This document shows positions 1-10,872 of a stretch of DNA of 64,000 nucleotides, one piece after another; the first letter of the stretch is position 1, and each line of letters begins with the position of its first letter. This DNA is from Okapia johnstoni. Its lineage: Eukaryota; Chordata; Mammalia; Artiodactyla; Giraffidae. The position numbers and the translations under genes are program-made. Location: assembly GCA_024291935.2 (NCBI GenBank), contig CM044315.1, forward strand, positions 78,474,385-78,538,384. The letters run 5' to 3'. Under the pieces are notes generated by a model. The model was not told where the DNA came from. It saw only the letters and a list, made by a program, of their open reading frames with translations, and made no database searches.

Positions 1-149
1 AGAAATTCATTAGCCACTTTGGCCATACAGGAAGCAATCGTCCTCACAATAACAATGTCGTGTGTTTGCACAGGGACAAACAGTTTATGAGGCCCTTTGA
101 CTGTATTATCTTTCTTGAGCCTCATTTGACCTTTTGGAGACAGTGTCAT

Positions 150-290
150 ATCCATCTTGTAGATGAAGCCATGTAAGCTTAGATGATAAGTGATTTTCCC
201 ATGGTTATATAACTGGTTAGTGACACAGCTAGGACTGGAATTCAGGTTTGTCTGACTCCAAAGCCAGAAAATTCTATCTCTTCCGTTTCC
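150..290 (-). mobile_element. MIR SINE remnant
   Basis: Diverged MIR core (tagtgacacagctaggactg ... tctgactccaaagcc). Confidence 0.6.
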
Positions 291-396
291 TTTCCTAAAT
301 TCGTATCTCAGTGCTCCCTTCCTAGAGACATTTAGGGACACTTAGAAAAGCAAGGGTCCACTTTATTGGACCTTAGAAAGTCTAAGAACCTGAAAG

Positions 397-616
397 AAAG
401 TGAAAAAAGTGAAAGTGAAGTCGCTCAGTCGTGTCTGACTCTTTGCGACCCATGGACTGTAGCCTGCACCAGGCTTCTCCATGGGATTTTCCAGGCAAGA
501 GTGCTGGAGTGGATTGCTATTTCCTCCACCAGGGTATCTTCCTGACCCAGGGAATCTAACCCAGGTCTCCCACATCGCAGGCAGACACTGTACCTTCTGA
601 GCCACCAGGGAAGCTT
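397..616 (-). mobile_element. Bov-tA SINE
   Basis: Reversed body (gtgaagtcgctcagtcgtgt) and tRNA-like head (tctgagccaccagggaagct). Confidence 0.88.
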
Positions 617-869
617 GTTTTCAATCGAATAGGATCCTCAGCTCAGCCACATGGCTCTCCCTGCCAATCCACCCAAAGAACCTTGTGTGAGCTGAGATGG
701 AGGGCACCTGGGAGCAGAATGTCTCAGGAGGTGTCCAGATGTGTTAGAAATCTTGCCCAGGATGCATCTGGGCCTGATTCAGCTTGGATATAGAAGGAAG
801 GCATAAATGCCTTCTGGGCTCCTCCACTAGAATGAGAGCACAAGCCCTTCAGCCTCAGAAAGAGACCTG

Positions 870-1093
870 GAGACTTCCCTGGTGGTCCAGGGATTAAGAA
901 TCCGCCTTCTAAGGCAAGAGACACAAGTTTGAGCCCCGGTCAAGGAATGAAGATCCCACATGCCTGGGGCAAGTAAGCCCTCTCACCAACAATTAGAGAG
1001 CCCTGGAGTTCTAGAGCCCGTGTACCACAACTACTGAAACTGCGTGACATAACCAAGAGCCAGTGCAGCCAAAAAAAAATTAAAAAAGAAAGA
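870..1093 (+). mobile_element. tRNA-derived artiodactyl SINE (CHR type)
   Basis: Starts gacttccctggtggtccagg, has the gatcccacatgcc segment and ends in an A-rich tail. Confidence 0.8.
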
Positions 1094-1378
1094 GACTGGG
1101 ATGCTCTTAATTCCTGGCTATGAAAATAACAATTTTCTCCTAGGAGACTCTTGGATTACTAAAAGGATTAATTCTCATGGTGGAAGAATAAATGAATTGA
1201 GTCTGTTCCTCTGCCTTTCTTTTGTACTTTTTGTTCTCGTACAATTCAGTAAGCTTACTGCTTCACTTACTTCTTCAGGGAAGAAATGACATAGCAGGTT
1301 AAAATGTTGTTTCTTAGCTTTTGAGAGTTGAAACCTTAGAAAAAGGAGAGTATATCCTAAGGATGAAAAAAACTTCAA

Positions 1379-1502
1379 AACTTCCCTGGAGGTCCAATGG
1401 TTAGGACTCTGGGTTTTCTGTAGGGAAGCTGTAGGGAGCCCAGGTTTGACCCCTGGTCATAGAGTTAGGATCCCATAAGTAGCAAGGCTGGCCAAAGAAA
1501 AA
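1379..1502 (+). mobile_element. tRNA-derived artiodactyl SINE (CHR type)
   Basis: Starts acttccctggaggtccaatg and ends near ggccaaagaaaaag. Confidence 0.78.
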
Positions 1503-1512
1503 GAAAGTGCAG

Positions 1513-1815
1513 GGGCTTACCTGGTGGCTCAGTGGTAAAGAATCTTCCTGCCAATGCAGGAGGCACCGGTTCAATCCCTGATCTGGGAAGATCCCACTTG
1601 CCTTGGAGCAACTAAGCCTGTGCTCCACAATAGGAGAAGCCACTGCAACGAGAAGCCCACATAGCAAGGAAGAGTAGCCACACATATACCCCTCACCATC
1701 CCATCCCACCACCCTCCACCCCACCCCGGCTTGTCACAGCTAGAGAAAATCCCTCACAGCAGCAAAGACCCAGCACAGCCAAAATAATAGTAATAATAAT
1801 TTTAAAAAAGAAACT
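1513..1815 (+). mobile_element. tRNA-derived artiodactyl SINE, long form
   Basis: Head gcttacctggtggctcagtg, tail segment cagcaaagacccagcacagc, then a (TAA)n tract at about 1783-1801. Confidence 0.78.
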
Positions 1816-3810
1816 GCAAAGAAATCTTAAATGCTATTCAATAATTTGTAATTTGAACCTAATAAAGTATATTATAGAATAAAACAAGTAAATATTAATG
1901 TTACTAAGAACTAAGGTTTTCAGTATAAGAGAAAGGAGATACAATACAAAATTTTAAGGTGAAGAAAAAAATGTAATGTTCACTTTGAATTGGAAATATT
2001 AACATTCATTTAAAAAAAAATGTATCTGCCAGTGCTGTCTTTTGAAAGCACCTGCAACCAGTAACCTGTAGTACATTCTATGAATCCCCTGTCCCACAAC
2101 CTCTTCTGCCTTCTCTGAGCTCACCTGAAGTAAATAGTTTCAGTGCCCTCTTATCAACTCAAACTTCTGATGGAATTGCTGGGATTTTAAAATCTTGGGA
2201 TAGTTCTAGGAGAGTTGGAGGGTAAACACCCCCTCATTTCTGTCCCTGTGTGGAACAGTTCTGAGGCACATTCTAGGTGGTTTTTCAGAGGGTCCTCAGA
2301 AGGATTGAGCCCCATTTGCTCACAATAGTAATTTGTTCATGCATGCACCTCTTTATTGGCCTTTCTCCCTTCCCCGATTCATTTCCCCACTTCTTTTTTT
2401 TCTTCAAATTATAGGAAGTTTCTATTGGATTCTGTACAGAAGAGAAATGCTCAGTTGTCAAAAAAAAAAAAACTACAAATGGATATCTGGCTTACTGGGC
2501 TGGGTGGTGATATGAATACAGAGCTCCCTCCCTGTGAACCCAGGGTCCAGCAGCTCATCAGGACAACAAGCAGGCCTGGAGGCTAGACAAAGTGAGAGAG
2601 GGAGCCCCAGGCCCTGGGAGCCTCGGTTGGGGTCCTCCATCCTCTTTAATTATTAAAATCCAGGCCTGGAGGGACTTCAAGGGACCACGCCTCCTTGCAA
2701 GTACTGCTGCTGGACATGAAATACACAGAGTGAAAACCCAAGGTGACGAATCAGCCAGTGGCGAAGGGAAGACAGTGCTGACTGGCAACCTCTGCCCCCA
2801 CATGACATGTGGGTCCTTGAAGGCACAGCAGTGTTGGCAAGGCAGGCCTCCCATGGCTGAGGCTGGACTGGAGCCCCCTGACTTACTCACCTGTGGCCAG
2901 CTTATCTCTGCAAGTTACCCCACAACCAGAGACTAAAGGGGCCTCTGAAACTGAGAGACAGCTGGGTACTCCTCACTTCCAGAGGTCTTTCTGGAGCTGG
3001 GACCAGAGAGTGAGACCAGATAGGAGGGTGATGAGACAGGCTTGGCCACCTGAGGGGCAGAGGCACTGCTGTGATTACAGATTGCTGAGCAGGAGGGAAG
3101 AGAGTGTAGACCAGTTCCTTGCTGGGCCCTGGAATCCACTCCAGACCTTCACATGTCGGGGCACTGAATGGAGGAAGGGGATGGAATGAGACAACTTTTG
3201 CATTCACTCCAGCTCCTCCAGCTCAATGTCCAATATTCCTGGTCTTCTCTTTAGCATGAGTCTAGCATCTGCCTTCATACAAGACACAGTAGGCCCTTCC
3301 CAGGACCATGGTCAAGCCCAGGACTGCAAGAGGTCTGTCCAGAATGAAGAGCAAAGAAAGATCCCTTCCCTGGCAATGGAAGAAGACTCCCATCAGGGAC
3401 CAGACCTTAAACCCAGAATCTGGGAATCCTCTAGGCCAAGATCCCTTCCTTGCCAGACAAACATGGTGTGGGAATGGGCACTGGGATAAAGCAGCCCACT
3501 CTCCGCTGCTTCAGTTCTCTCTACCATGTACCCACAACCGTCATGGTCATTTCCCCACTTCTGAGGATCATCATTCAAAGAAACTATCTGACTTCAAATC
3601 CTTGTCTCAAGGTCTGCTTTCAGGGGAATCCAAATGAAGAAAAGCCCTGATAGTAATCAGTACAGCCTGAATTGTGATCACTAATTATTACTTTTCACTA
3701 AAATTAGCCACAGTTCCTTATCACCAACACAAGGAGACAGTTTGAAGGAATTCTCATTGACCAACTTTGGGATAATTTGAGAATCAAAATGAATAAAGGC
3801 TGTGAAACAA
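1816..3810. other. Intergenic sequence, nothing recognised
   Basis: About 2 kb without a feature I can name. 2530-3650 is relatively GC-rich with overlapping short open frames on both strands, none resembling a known protein. Confidence 0.6.
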
Positions 3811-3968
3811 CAAGGTCCTACTGTATAGCACAGGGAACTAGATTTTAATAGCCTATAATAAACCATAATGGAAAAGAATATGAAAAACATTGTATGTAAA
3901 ACTGAATCACTTTGCTGTATAGCAGAAATCAATACAACATTGTAAAACAATTGTGCTTCAATAAAATT
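3811..3968 (+). mobile_element. Artiodactyl L1 3' end
   Basis: Shares ctgtatagcacagggaacta ... caataaaa with 15238-15492 and ends near a polyA signal. L1 assignment is from memory. Confidence 0.65.
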
Positions 3969-3984
3969 ATGGAGTTGTTTGTTT

Positions 3985-4105
3985 GTTTTTACTGCACCAC
4001 CTGGGCATGTGGGACCTTAGTTCCCTGAGCAGGGATTGAACCTACGCCCCCTGTATTGGAAGCATGGAGTCTTAACCACTGGACCACAAAGGAAGTCCCA
4101 TTACA
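3985..4105 (-). mobile_element. tRNA-derived artiodactyl SINE (CHR type)
   Basis: Reversed: gcagggattgaacctacgcc ... ggaccacaaaggaagtccc. Confidence 0.78.
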
Positions 4106-4125
4106 TTTCTTTTTGAATGACCTTT

Positions 4126-4345
4126 GGTCTTCCCAGATGGCTCAGAGGTAAAGAATCCGCCTGGAATACAGGAGAACTGGGTTTGATCCCTGGGTCCAGA
4201 AGATCCCCTGGAGAAGGGAATGGCAACCCACTTCAGCATTCTTGCCTGGAAAGTTCCATGGACAGAGGAGCCTGATGGGCTACAAACTATGGGGTTGCCA
4301 AGAGTCGGACACGACCTAGTGACTAACACTTTCACTTTCACTTTT
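4126..4345 (+). mobile_element. Bov-tA SINE
   Basis: Head cttcccagatggctcagagg; body end cggacacgacctagtgacta; short ctttca-repeat tail. Confidence 0.87.
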
Positions 4346-4349
4346 TGGT

Positions 4350-5344
4350 AGTTAATGTATTTCAAAGAATTTATACATTTCACCTAAGTTATCAAAAATT
4401 TTGCATAAAGTTGTTCATATTGTCTCCATACAGTGTTATAATTATGTCTATAAGAACTGATTGATGTCTTCTCTCTCATTTCTGATATTGGTAATTTATG
4501 TCTTCTCATTTTTTTCTGATCTCTTTGCCTAAAGTAATATTAATGTTATTGACCTTAGATACTCAGTTCTAGTTTCGTCAATTTTTTTTTTTTTTTTTCG
4601 TCAATTTTCTATATTGTTTTTCTCTTTTTTATATCATTGATTTATGCTCTTATTTTAATTATTTCCTTACGTCTGCTTACTTTGGGTTTAATTTGTTTTT
4701 CTTTTTCTACTTTCTTAAGGTGAAAGCCTGGGCCACTGAGAGTTTTTCCCTTTTCTAATACAAACATTTAGTGCTATAAACTTCCCCATATTAACTGCTT
4801 TACCTGTATCTCACATATGTTGATACATGTGTTTTTATTTTCATAAGTCCAAATTTTTTCTTTTTTTTTTCAAAAATATCAATCATTTCATTAAAATGGA
4901 TACATTCATACATACATCGTTATCTCCTTAAATATGAAAGTGTATTGTAAGTCAAGCCTTCATATTTCTCATAAAGACACAGGCTACTCAAGGGTAGAGA
5001 CCGTAGAACAAAGGTGTGTGTGTTAGCTGCTCAGTCGTGTCCAACTCTTTGTAACCCCATGGACTGTAGCCCGCCAGGCTCCTCTGTCCATGAAATTCTC
5101 CAGGCAAGAATACTGGAGTGTGTTGCCAGTTCCTGCTCCATCCAAATTGTTTTCTAATTTCCCTTTTGAGTTCTTCTTTGAACCATGTGTTATTAAAAGT
5201 GTGTTAGTTAACAAATAGTAGAGAATTTTCTAGATTATTTCTATTGATTTCTAATTTAATTTTATTTATGGTCAGATAACATATTCTAAATGATAAGAAT
5301 CATTTTACATTTACTGAAATTTGTTTTAAAGCCCAGAATATAGT
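4350..5344 (-). mobile_element. Old L1 remnant (ORF2 5' part)
   Basis: Resembles reversed L1 ORF2 (tgatattggtaatttatgtc; gttcttctttgaaccatgtg). It contains a Bov-tA fragment at 5011-5141, and a BovB fragment follows at its right edge. Heavily diverged. Confidence 0.5.
5011..5141 (-). mobile_element. Bov-tA fragment
   Basis: Reversed body only (gctgctcagtcgtgtccaac to ttgccagttcctgctcc); tRNA-like head missing. Confidence 0.8.
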
Positions 5345-5812
5345 CGTCCTTTGTTGGACGGACCTTTGTTGGCCAAGTAATGTCTCTGCTTCTTAATATG
5401 CTGTCTAGGTTGTTCATAAGTTTTCTTCCAAGGAGCAAGCGTCTTTTAATTTCATAGCTGCAGTCACCATCTGCAGTGATTTTGGAGCCCCCAAAAATAA
5501 AGTCAGCCACTGTTTCCCCATCTATTTGCCATGAAGTGATGGGATCAGATGCCATGATCTTAGTTTTCTGACTGTTGAGTTTTAAGCCACTCTCCTCTTT
5601 CACTTTCATCAAGAGGGTCTTTAGTTCTTCGCTTTCTTCCATAAGGGTGGTGTCATTTGCATATCTGGGGTTATTGATATTTCTCCCTGCAATCTTGATT
5701 CCAGCTTGTGCTTTATCCAGCCTGGCATTTCTCATGATGTCCTCTGGATATAAGTTAAATAAGCAGGGTGACAATATACAGCCTTGACGTACTCCTGATG
5801 TACTCTACCTGA
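5345..5812 (-). mobile_element. BovB internal fragment (RT domain)
   Basis: Encodes MSPCLFNLYPEDIMRNARLD and PRYANDTTLMEESEELKTLL. The catalytic YADD is YAND. Both ends are missing, so it is a remnant inside older L1 sequence. Confidence 0.88.
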
Positions 5813-6149
5813 TGACATATTCTGGCTCTTTGGGACATAAAATGTTTCTGGCCTATGTGAGATGAGGATTTTTCCATGACTCAGACAGTTTTCTTATGCA
5901 CATGTACTGATCAGTACCCAGATGAAGATGTGAGGAGAACCTTCTGAAGGTTTTCAAATTGCTCACCCTTTTCAGCTCTCTCTTTTCTGTGCTGCTCTAT
6001 CCTCTCTGGTACTTTATCCTGAAAATTCTGTCCACCTTGGCCTCCTCAAATTCTCAACGTTGCCTCTGCAACTCAGGGAGAATGCTGAACTGTGCATTTT
6101 CCCTCTGTGACCTGTGGCAGGAAATGTATTCCATGAAGTAAGCTGGGAT

Positions 6150-7381
6150 GATTTTATTTTATTTTATTATTTTTTTAAAATAAATTTATTTATTTTAGTT
6201 GGGGTAGTTACTTTACAATATTGTAGTGGTTTTTGCCATACATTGACATGAATCAGCCATGGGTCCACATGTGTTCCCCATCCTGAACCCTCCTCCCACC
6301 TCCCTCCCCATCCCATCCCTCTGGGTCATCCCAATGCCCCAGCCCTGAGCATTTGTCTCATGCATAGAACATGGAATGGTGTTTGTTTCACATATGATAA
6401 TATACATGTTTCAATGCTATTCTCTCAGAACGTCACACCCTCACCTTCTCCCTCAGAGTCCATAAGACTGTTCTAGGCATCTGTGTCTCTTATTCTGTCT
6501 CGCATACAGGGTTATCATTACCATCTTTCAAATTCCATATATATGCATTAGTATACTGTATTGGTGCTTTTCTTTCTGGCTTACTTCACTCTGTATAATG
6601 GCTCTAGTTTCATCCATCTCAATAGAACCTATTCAAATGTATATTTTTAATGGCTGAGTAATATTCCGTTGTGTATATGTACCACAGCTTCCTTATCCAT
6701 TCGTCTGCTGATGGACATCTAGGTTGCTTCCATGTCCTGGCTATTGTAAACAGTGCTGCGATGAACACTGGGGTACACGCGTCTCTTTCAATTCTGGTTT
6801 CCTCGGTGTGTATGCCCAGCAGTGGGATTGCTGGGTCATATGGCAGTTCTATTCCCAGTTTTTTAAGGAATCTCCACACTGTTCTCCATAGTGGCTGTAC
6901 TAGTTTGCATTCCCACCAACAGTGTAAGAGGGTTTCCTTTTCTCCACACCCTCTGCAGCATTTATTGCTTGTAGACTTTTGGATAGCAGCCATTCTGACT
7001 GGTGTGAAATGGTACCTCTTTGTGGTTTTGATTTGCATTTCTCTAATAATGAGTGATGTTGAGCATCTTTTCATGTGTTTGTTAGCCATCTCTATGTCTT
7101 CTTTGGAGAAATGTCTGTTTGAGTTCTTTGGCCCATTTTTGGATTGGGTTGTTTATTTTTCTGGAATTCAGCTGCAGGAGTTGCTTGTATATTTTTGAGA
7201 TTAATTGTTTGTCTGTTGCTTCATTTGCTATTATTTTCTCCCATTCTGAAGGCTGTCTTTTCACCTTGCTTATAGTTTCCTTTGTTGTGCAAAAGCTTTT
7301 CATTTTAATTAGGTCCCATTTGTTTATTTTTGCTTTTATTTCCAATATTCTGGGAGGTGGGTCATGTAGGATCCTGCTGTG
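6150..7381 (-). mobile_element. 5'-truncated L1 (ORF2 end and 3'UTR)
   Basis: The - strand encodes the L1 ORF2 C terminus in two frames separated by a frameshift near 7085: [20 protein letters not shown], then [20 protein letters not shown] and [20 protein letters not shown]. The 3'UTR ends in an A-rich (AAAAT/AAT) tail near 6150-6185. The 5' end is joined to a U6 copy. Confidence 0.92.
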
Positions 7382-7432
7382 AAAAAATACGGAACGCTTC
7401 ACGAATTTGCGTGTCATCCTTGCGGAGAGGCC

Positions 7433-7483
<51 letters not shown>

Positions 7484-7489
7484 GAGCAC
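7382..7489 (-). pseudogene. RNU6: U6 snRNA retrocopy, full length
   Basis: The - strand begins GTGCTCGCTTCGGCAGCACA and ends in the T run of U6. Compared with the U6 sequence I remember I count three substitutions in about 107 nt: two in the segment after CATGGCC and one near the 3' end. It is fused directly to L1 sequence. I see no proximal sequence element and no well-placed TATA box upstream, so it is called a retrocopy and not a working gene. Confidence 0.93.
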
Positions 7490-7628
7490 TAAAATATGTT
7501 TTAAATGGATCATTTTGCTTGCTCTGTAGAGAACAGATTGAAGTTAAGGCCTAAAAGAGGGAGATTGGTTAGGATGCTATTGTAATAATCCGAGAGATAA
7601 TGGCATGCGGTTTTCCAGGCAAAAAATG

Positions 7629-7945
7629 ATGGGACTTCCCTGATGGTCCAGAGGTTAGGAACCCACCTGCCAGGGCAGAGGAGCAAGTTCAATCCTTGGT
7701 CAGGGAAGATCCACATGCCTCAGAGGAACCAAGCCTGTGAGCCACAACTACTGAGCCTGTGCTCTAGAGCCTGCAAGCCACAACTACTGAATCCTCATGC
7801 TGTAATTAGTGAAGCCCACATACCTAGAGCCTGTGCTTTGCAACAAGAGAAGCCACTGTTATGAGTAGCCCCTGCTCGCTGCAACTAGAGAAAACCCATG
7901 TGCAGTAACAAAGACCCAGTGTAGCCAAACATAAATAATAAATTT
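7629..7945 (+). mobile_element. tRNA-derived artiodactyl SINE, long form
   Basis: Head gacttccctgatggtccaga; tail cagtaacaaagacccagtgt and A-rich end. Confidence 0.8.
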
Positions 7946-8649
7946 TTTTAAAATGATGATAGAGCATGGGAACTAACCCAATGGTAATGAGAATATAGCA
8001 AGAGATATTAAGAGGATAGGATTGATAGGACCTTGTGACAATTGAATGTGATATTGGGCAGAGCTGATAATGTCACAGATCTTCTTTATTAAGCTGGTAC
8101 AACCATCCCCCAGCTGCTGTGACTGTTGACTGATAACGGCTCACATCTGCACTTCTCTTGATAACTGACATTAGCTGTGTCATCCAGAGGGATCTGGAAG
8201 GTTCAATGACTTCCATCCCTGTGGAAGCCAAAGACTAACTGGTATGAAAGTATTAAAGTCTATTCACCATACCAAAAGGGATTACATATTACAAAGATTC
8301 TGATCCTTGAACTGCCCAGTGGGAGTGAAAAAGCTGCCTCTTTGGCATGATGAATTCAGTTATTAATGGAAGCCATATAGTAAGCTGTTGAGATTGATTA
8401 TGATAATTGATCCCAGAAGTTCATCAAGCAATTTGCTGAAGGACTTTAGAGATAATGAAAATATTTGTGGTTAGAAGATAAGGAAAGACAAGTCTTTGAA
8501 AATTATTTCAGTTTATGGAGTGATGGAAATAATTTTTATCTTGATTGTGGCATGTTGCATGACATTATAATTGTAATGGACACATGAATGTACCTCAAAG
8601 ACTTTCAACAATAGAGAACTCAATATGTCACCTTCTGTTCCCTTATTTT

Positions 8650-8825
8650 TCATAGCACTTATTTTCTCCTGACATATCATACACTCTTCATTTATTTATT
8701 TTCTGCCTCCTCAGCTAGAACGTAATCCCACAAAAGCAACAACTTTGTTTTGTTCACTGCTTTATTGCACGACACAAAGTGCCAGGCACATTGTGGACTC
8801 TCATTATGTATTAGTTGAAAAATGA
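8650..8825 (+). mobile_element. L2 LINE 3' remnant
   Basis: Diverged L2 end (cagctagaacgtaat; tgccaggcacattgtgga; ttgaaaaatgaata). Confidence 0.55.
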
Positions 8826-9069
8826 ATACATAAAGGTCACTACCTTGACTCGTTTCTCTTCCTTCCTCAGTTCTTCTAGCAAAAACAGAAAGTTACCAAA
8901 AGGAAAATCTCAGCAAACAGTAGACCTAGGACTTATCTGAGGGCCTGGAGCATGTTGACATGCTCCACTGAACTAGTTTCCTTGGGCTTCTTAGAACAAC
9001 TCCTCTAGTTCATTCAACCACTATTTCATTAAAATCCTCAAGGTCCTTGACCCATGTTCTTTTCATGGT

Positions 9070-10103
9070 TCAGTTCAGTTCAGTCGCTCAGTTGTGTCCA
9101 ACTCTTTGCGACCCCATGAACTGCAACATGCCAGGCCTCCTTGTCCATCACCAACTGCCGGAGTCTACCCAAACCCATGTCCACCAAGTCGGTGATGCCA
9201 TCCAACCATCCCATCCTCTGTTGTCCCCTTCTCCTCCTGCCTTCAATCTTTCCCAGCATCAGGGTCTTTTCAAATGAGTCAACTCTTCGCATGAGGTGGC
9301 CAAAGTATTGGAGTTTCAGCTTCAGTATCAGTCCTTCCAATGAACACCCAGGACTGATCTCCTTTAGGATGGACTGGTTGGATCTCCTTGCAGTCCAAGG
9401 GACTCTCAAGAGTCTTCTCCAACAACACAGTTCAAAAGCAACAATTCTTTGGTGCTCAGATTTCTTTATAGTCCAACTCTCACATCCATACATGACCACT
9501 GGAAAAACCATAGCCTAGACGGACCTTTGCTGGCAAAGTAATGTCTCTGCTTTTTAAGATGCTGTCTAGGTTGGTCATAACTTCCCTTCCAAGGAGTAAG
9601 CGTCTTTTAATTTCATGACTGCAATCACCATCTGCAGTGATTTTGGAGCCCAAAAAATTAAAATCTGACACTGTTTCCACTGTTTCTCCATCTATTTCCC
9701 ATGAAGTGATGGGACCAGATACCATGATCTTAGTTTTCTGAATGTTGAGCTTTAAGCCAACTTTTTCATTCTCCTCTTTCACTTTCATCAAGAGGCTCTT
9801 TAGTTCTTCACTTTCTGCCATAAGGGTGGTATCCTTGGCATATCTGAGGTTATTGATATTTCTCCAGGCAATCTTGATTTCAGCTGTGCTTCATTCAGCC
9901 CAGCGTTTCTCATGATGTCCTCTGGATATAAGTTAAATAAGCAGGGTGACAATATACAGCCTTGATGTACTCCTTTTCCTATTTGGAACCAGTCTGTTGT
10001 TCCATGTCCAGTTCGAACTGTTGCTTCCTGACCTGCATACAGGTTTCTATAAGAGGCAGGTCAGGTGGTCTGGTATTCCCATCTCCTTCAGAATTTCCCA
10101 CAG
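9070..10103 (-). mobile_element. BovB (RTE) LINE, 5'-truncated, with perfect TSD
   Basis: The 3' end (actgaactga-type repeat, here reversed as cagttcagttcagt) is at 9070. The body encodes RT C-terminal segments such as [12 protein letters not shown] and [20 protein letters not shown], interrupted by stops. It is flanked by TTTTCATGGT at 9060-9069 and 10104-10113, a 10-bp perfect target-site duplication. Confidence 0.93.
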
Positions 10104-10284
10104 TTTTCATGGTACCTTTACATAAATTCAAATGGTTGATTTTCTGCCCCCAGGCAGGCTGTGAAGCACTGTTGAAGGAAAATTATTCAACAGGTAGATT
10201 GATACCACTATAAATTCATGGTCACTCATTTCAACCAACAAAGACAAGATCTGTAAGAAAAATCATAGCCAATGTTTATTCCTC

Positions 10285-10500
10285 AAAATGGCAAAAATAC
10301 TTTATATGCATTAACTCATTTGATACTTGTAACACCACCATAAGGTAGATAGATATTCAGTTCACGTTACTAATGATGAAACTGAAACACAGAGAATTAA
10401 GTAACAAGCCAAAAGTCACACAGCTAGTAAGAGACAGAGTAAAATTTTTCAACTCGGGCATTTAGTTTCAGAGCTTGAGGTTTTAACCACAGTGCCAGGT
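10285..10500 (-). mobile_element. MIR SINE remnant
   Basis: Reversed MIR features: gatgaaactgaaacacagag, gtcacacagctagtaagaga. Confidence 0.65.
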
Positions 10501-10872
10501 AAGTTAATTATGTTTCCCTAGTCAGTTCTCTCTTTCTCCTTCTGTGTATTGATTTTATAGACAAAAACTTTTCTTAATTCCCTTATTAATAAAAAAATTA
10601 TCTATAGCAATTTTTGGATTCTTCTGTGTAAATAATAATCTGCAAATTGTTTATTTTGTTGTCTGTGGGTCTGTTTTGTAATAGGTTCATTTGTATCATG
10701 TTTTTTTAGATTCCACAAATAACTGATATTAGGTGATATTTGTCATTCTTTGACTTAACCTCACTTTAATATGGTAATTTCTAGGTCAATTAATGTTGCT
10801 GCAAATGGCATTATTTCACTCTTTTTAGGGCTGAGTAACATCCCATTACATATATTTGGTATACATATATAT

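Noticed and set aside
2558..3207. Overlapping open frames of about 100 codons near 2.6-3.2 kb
   Set aside because: Short, on both strands, with no splice context or recognisable motif; consistent with chance in moderately GC-rich DNA.
6671..7198. 175-codon open frame on the + strand
   Set aside because: It is the complement of L1 ORF2 and has no protein similarity of its own.
7382..7489. Functional U6 snRNA gene
   Set aside because: No upstream proximal element or TATA box at the usual distance, and it is fused to L1; a retrocopy explains it better.
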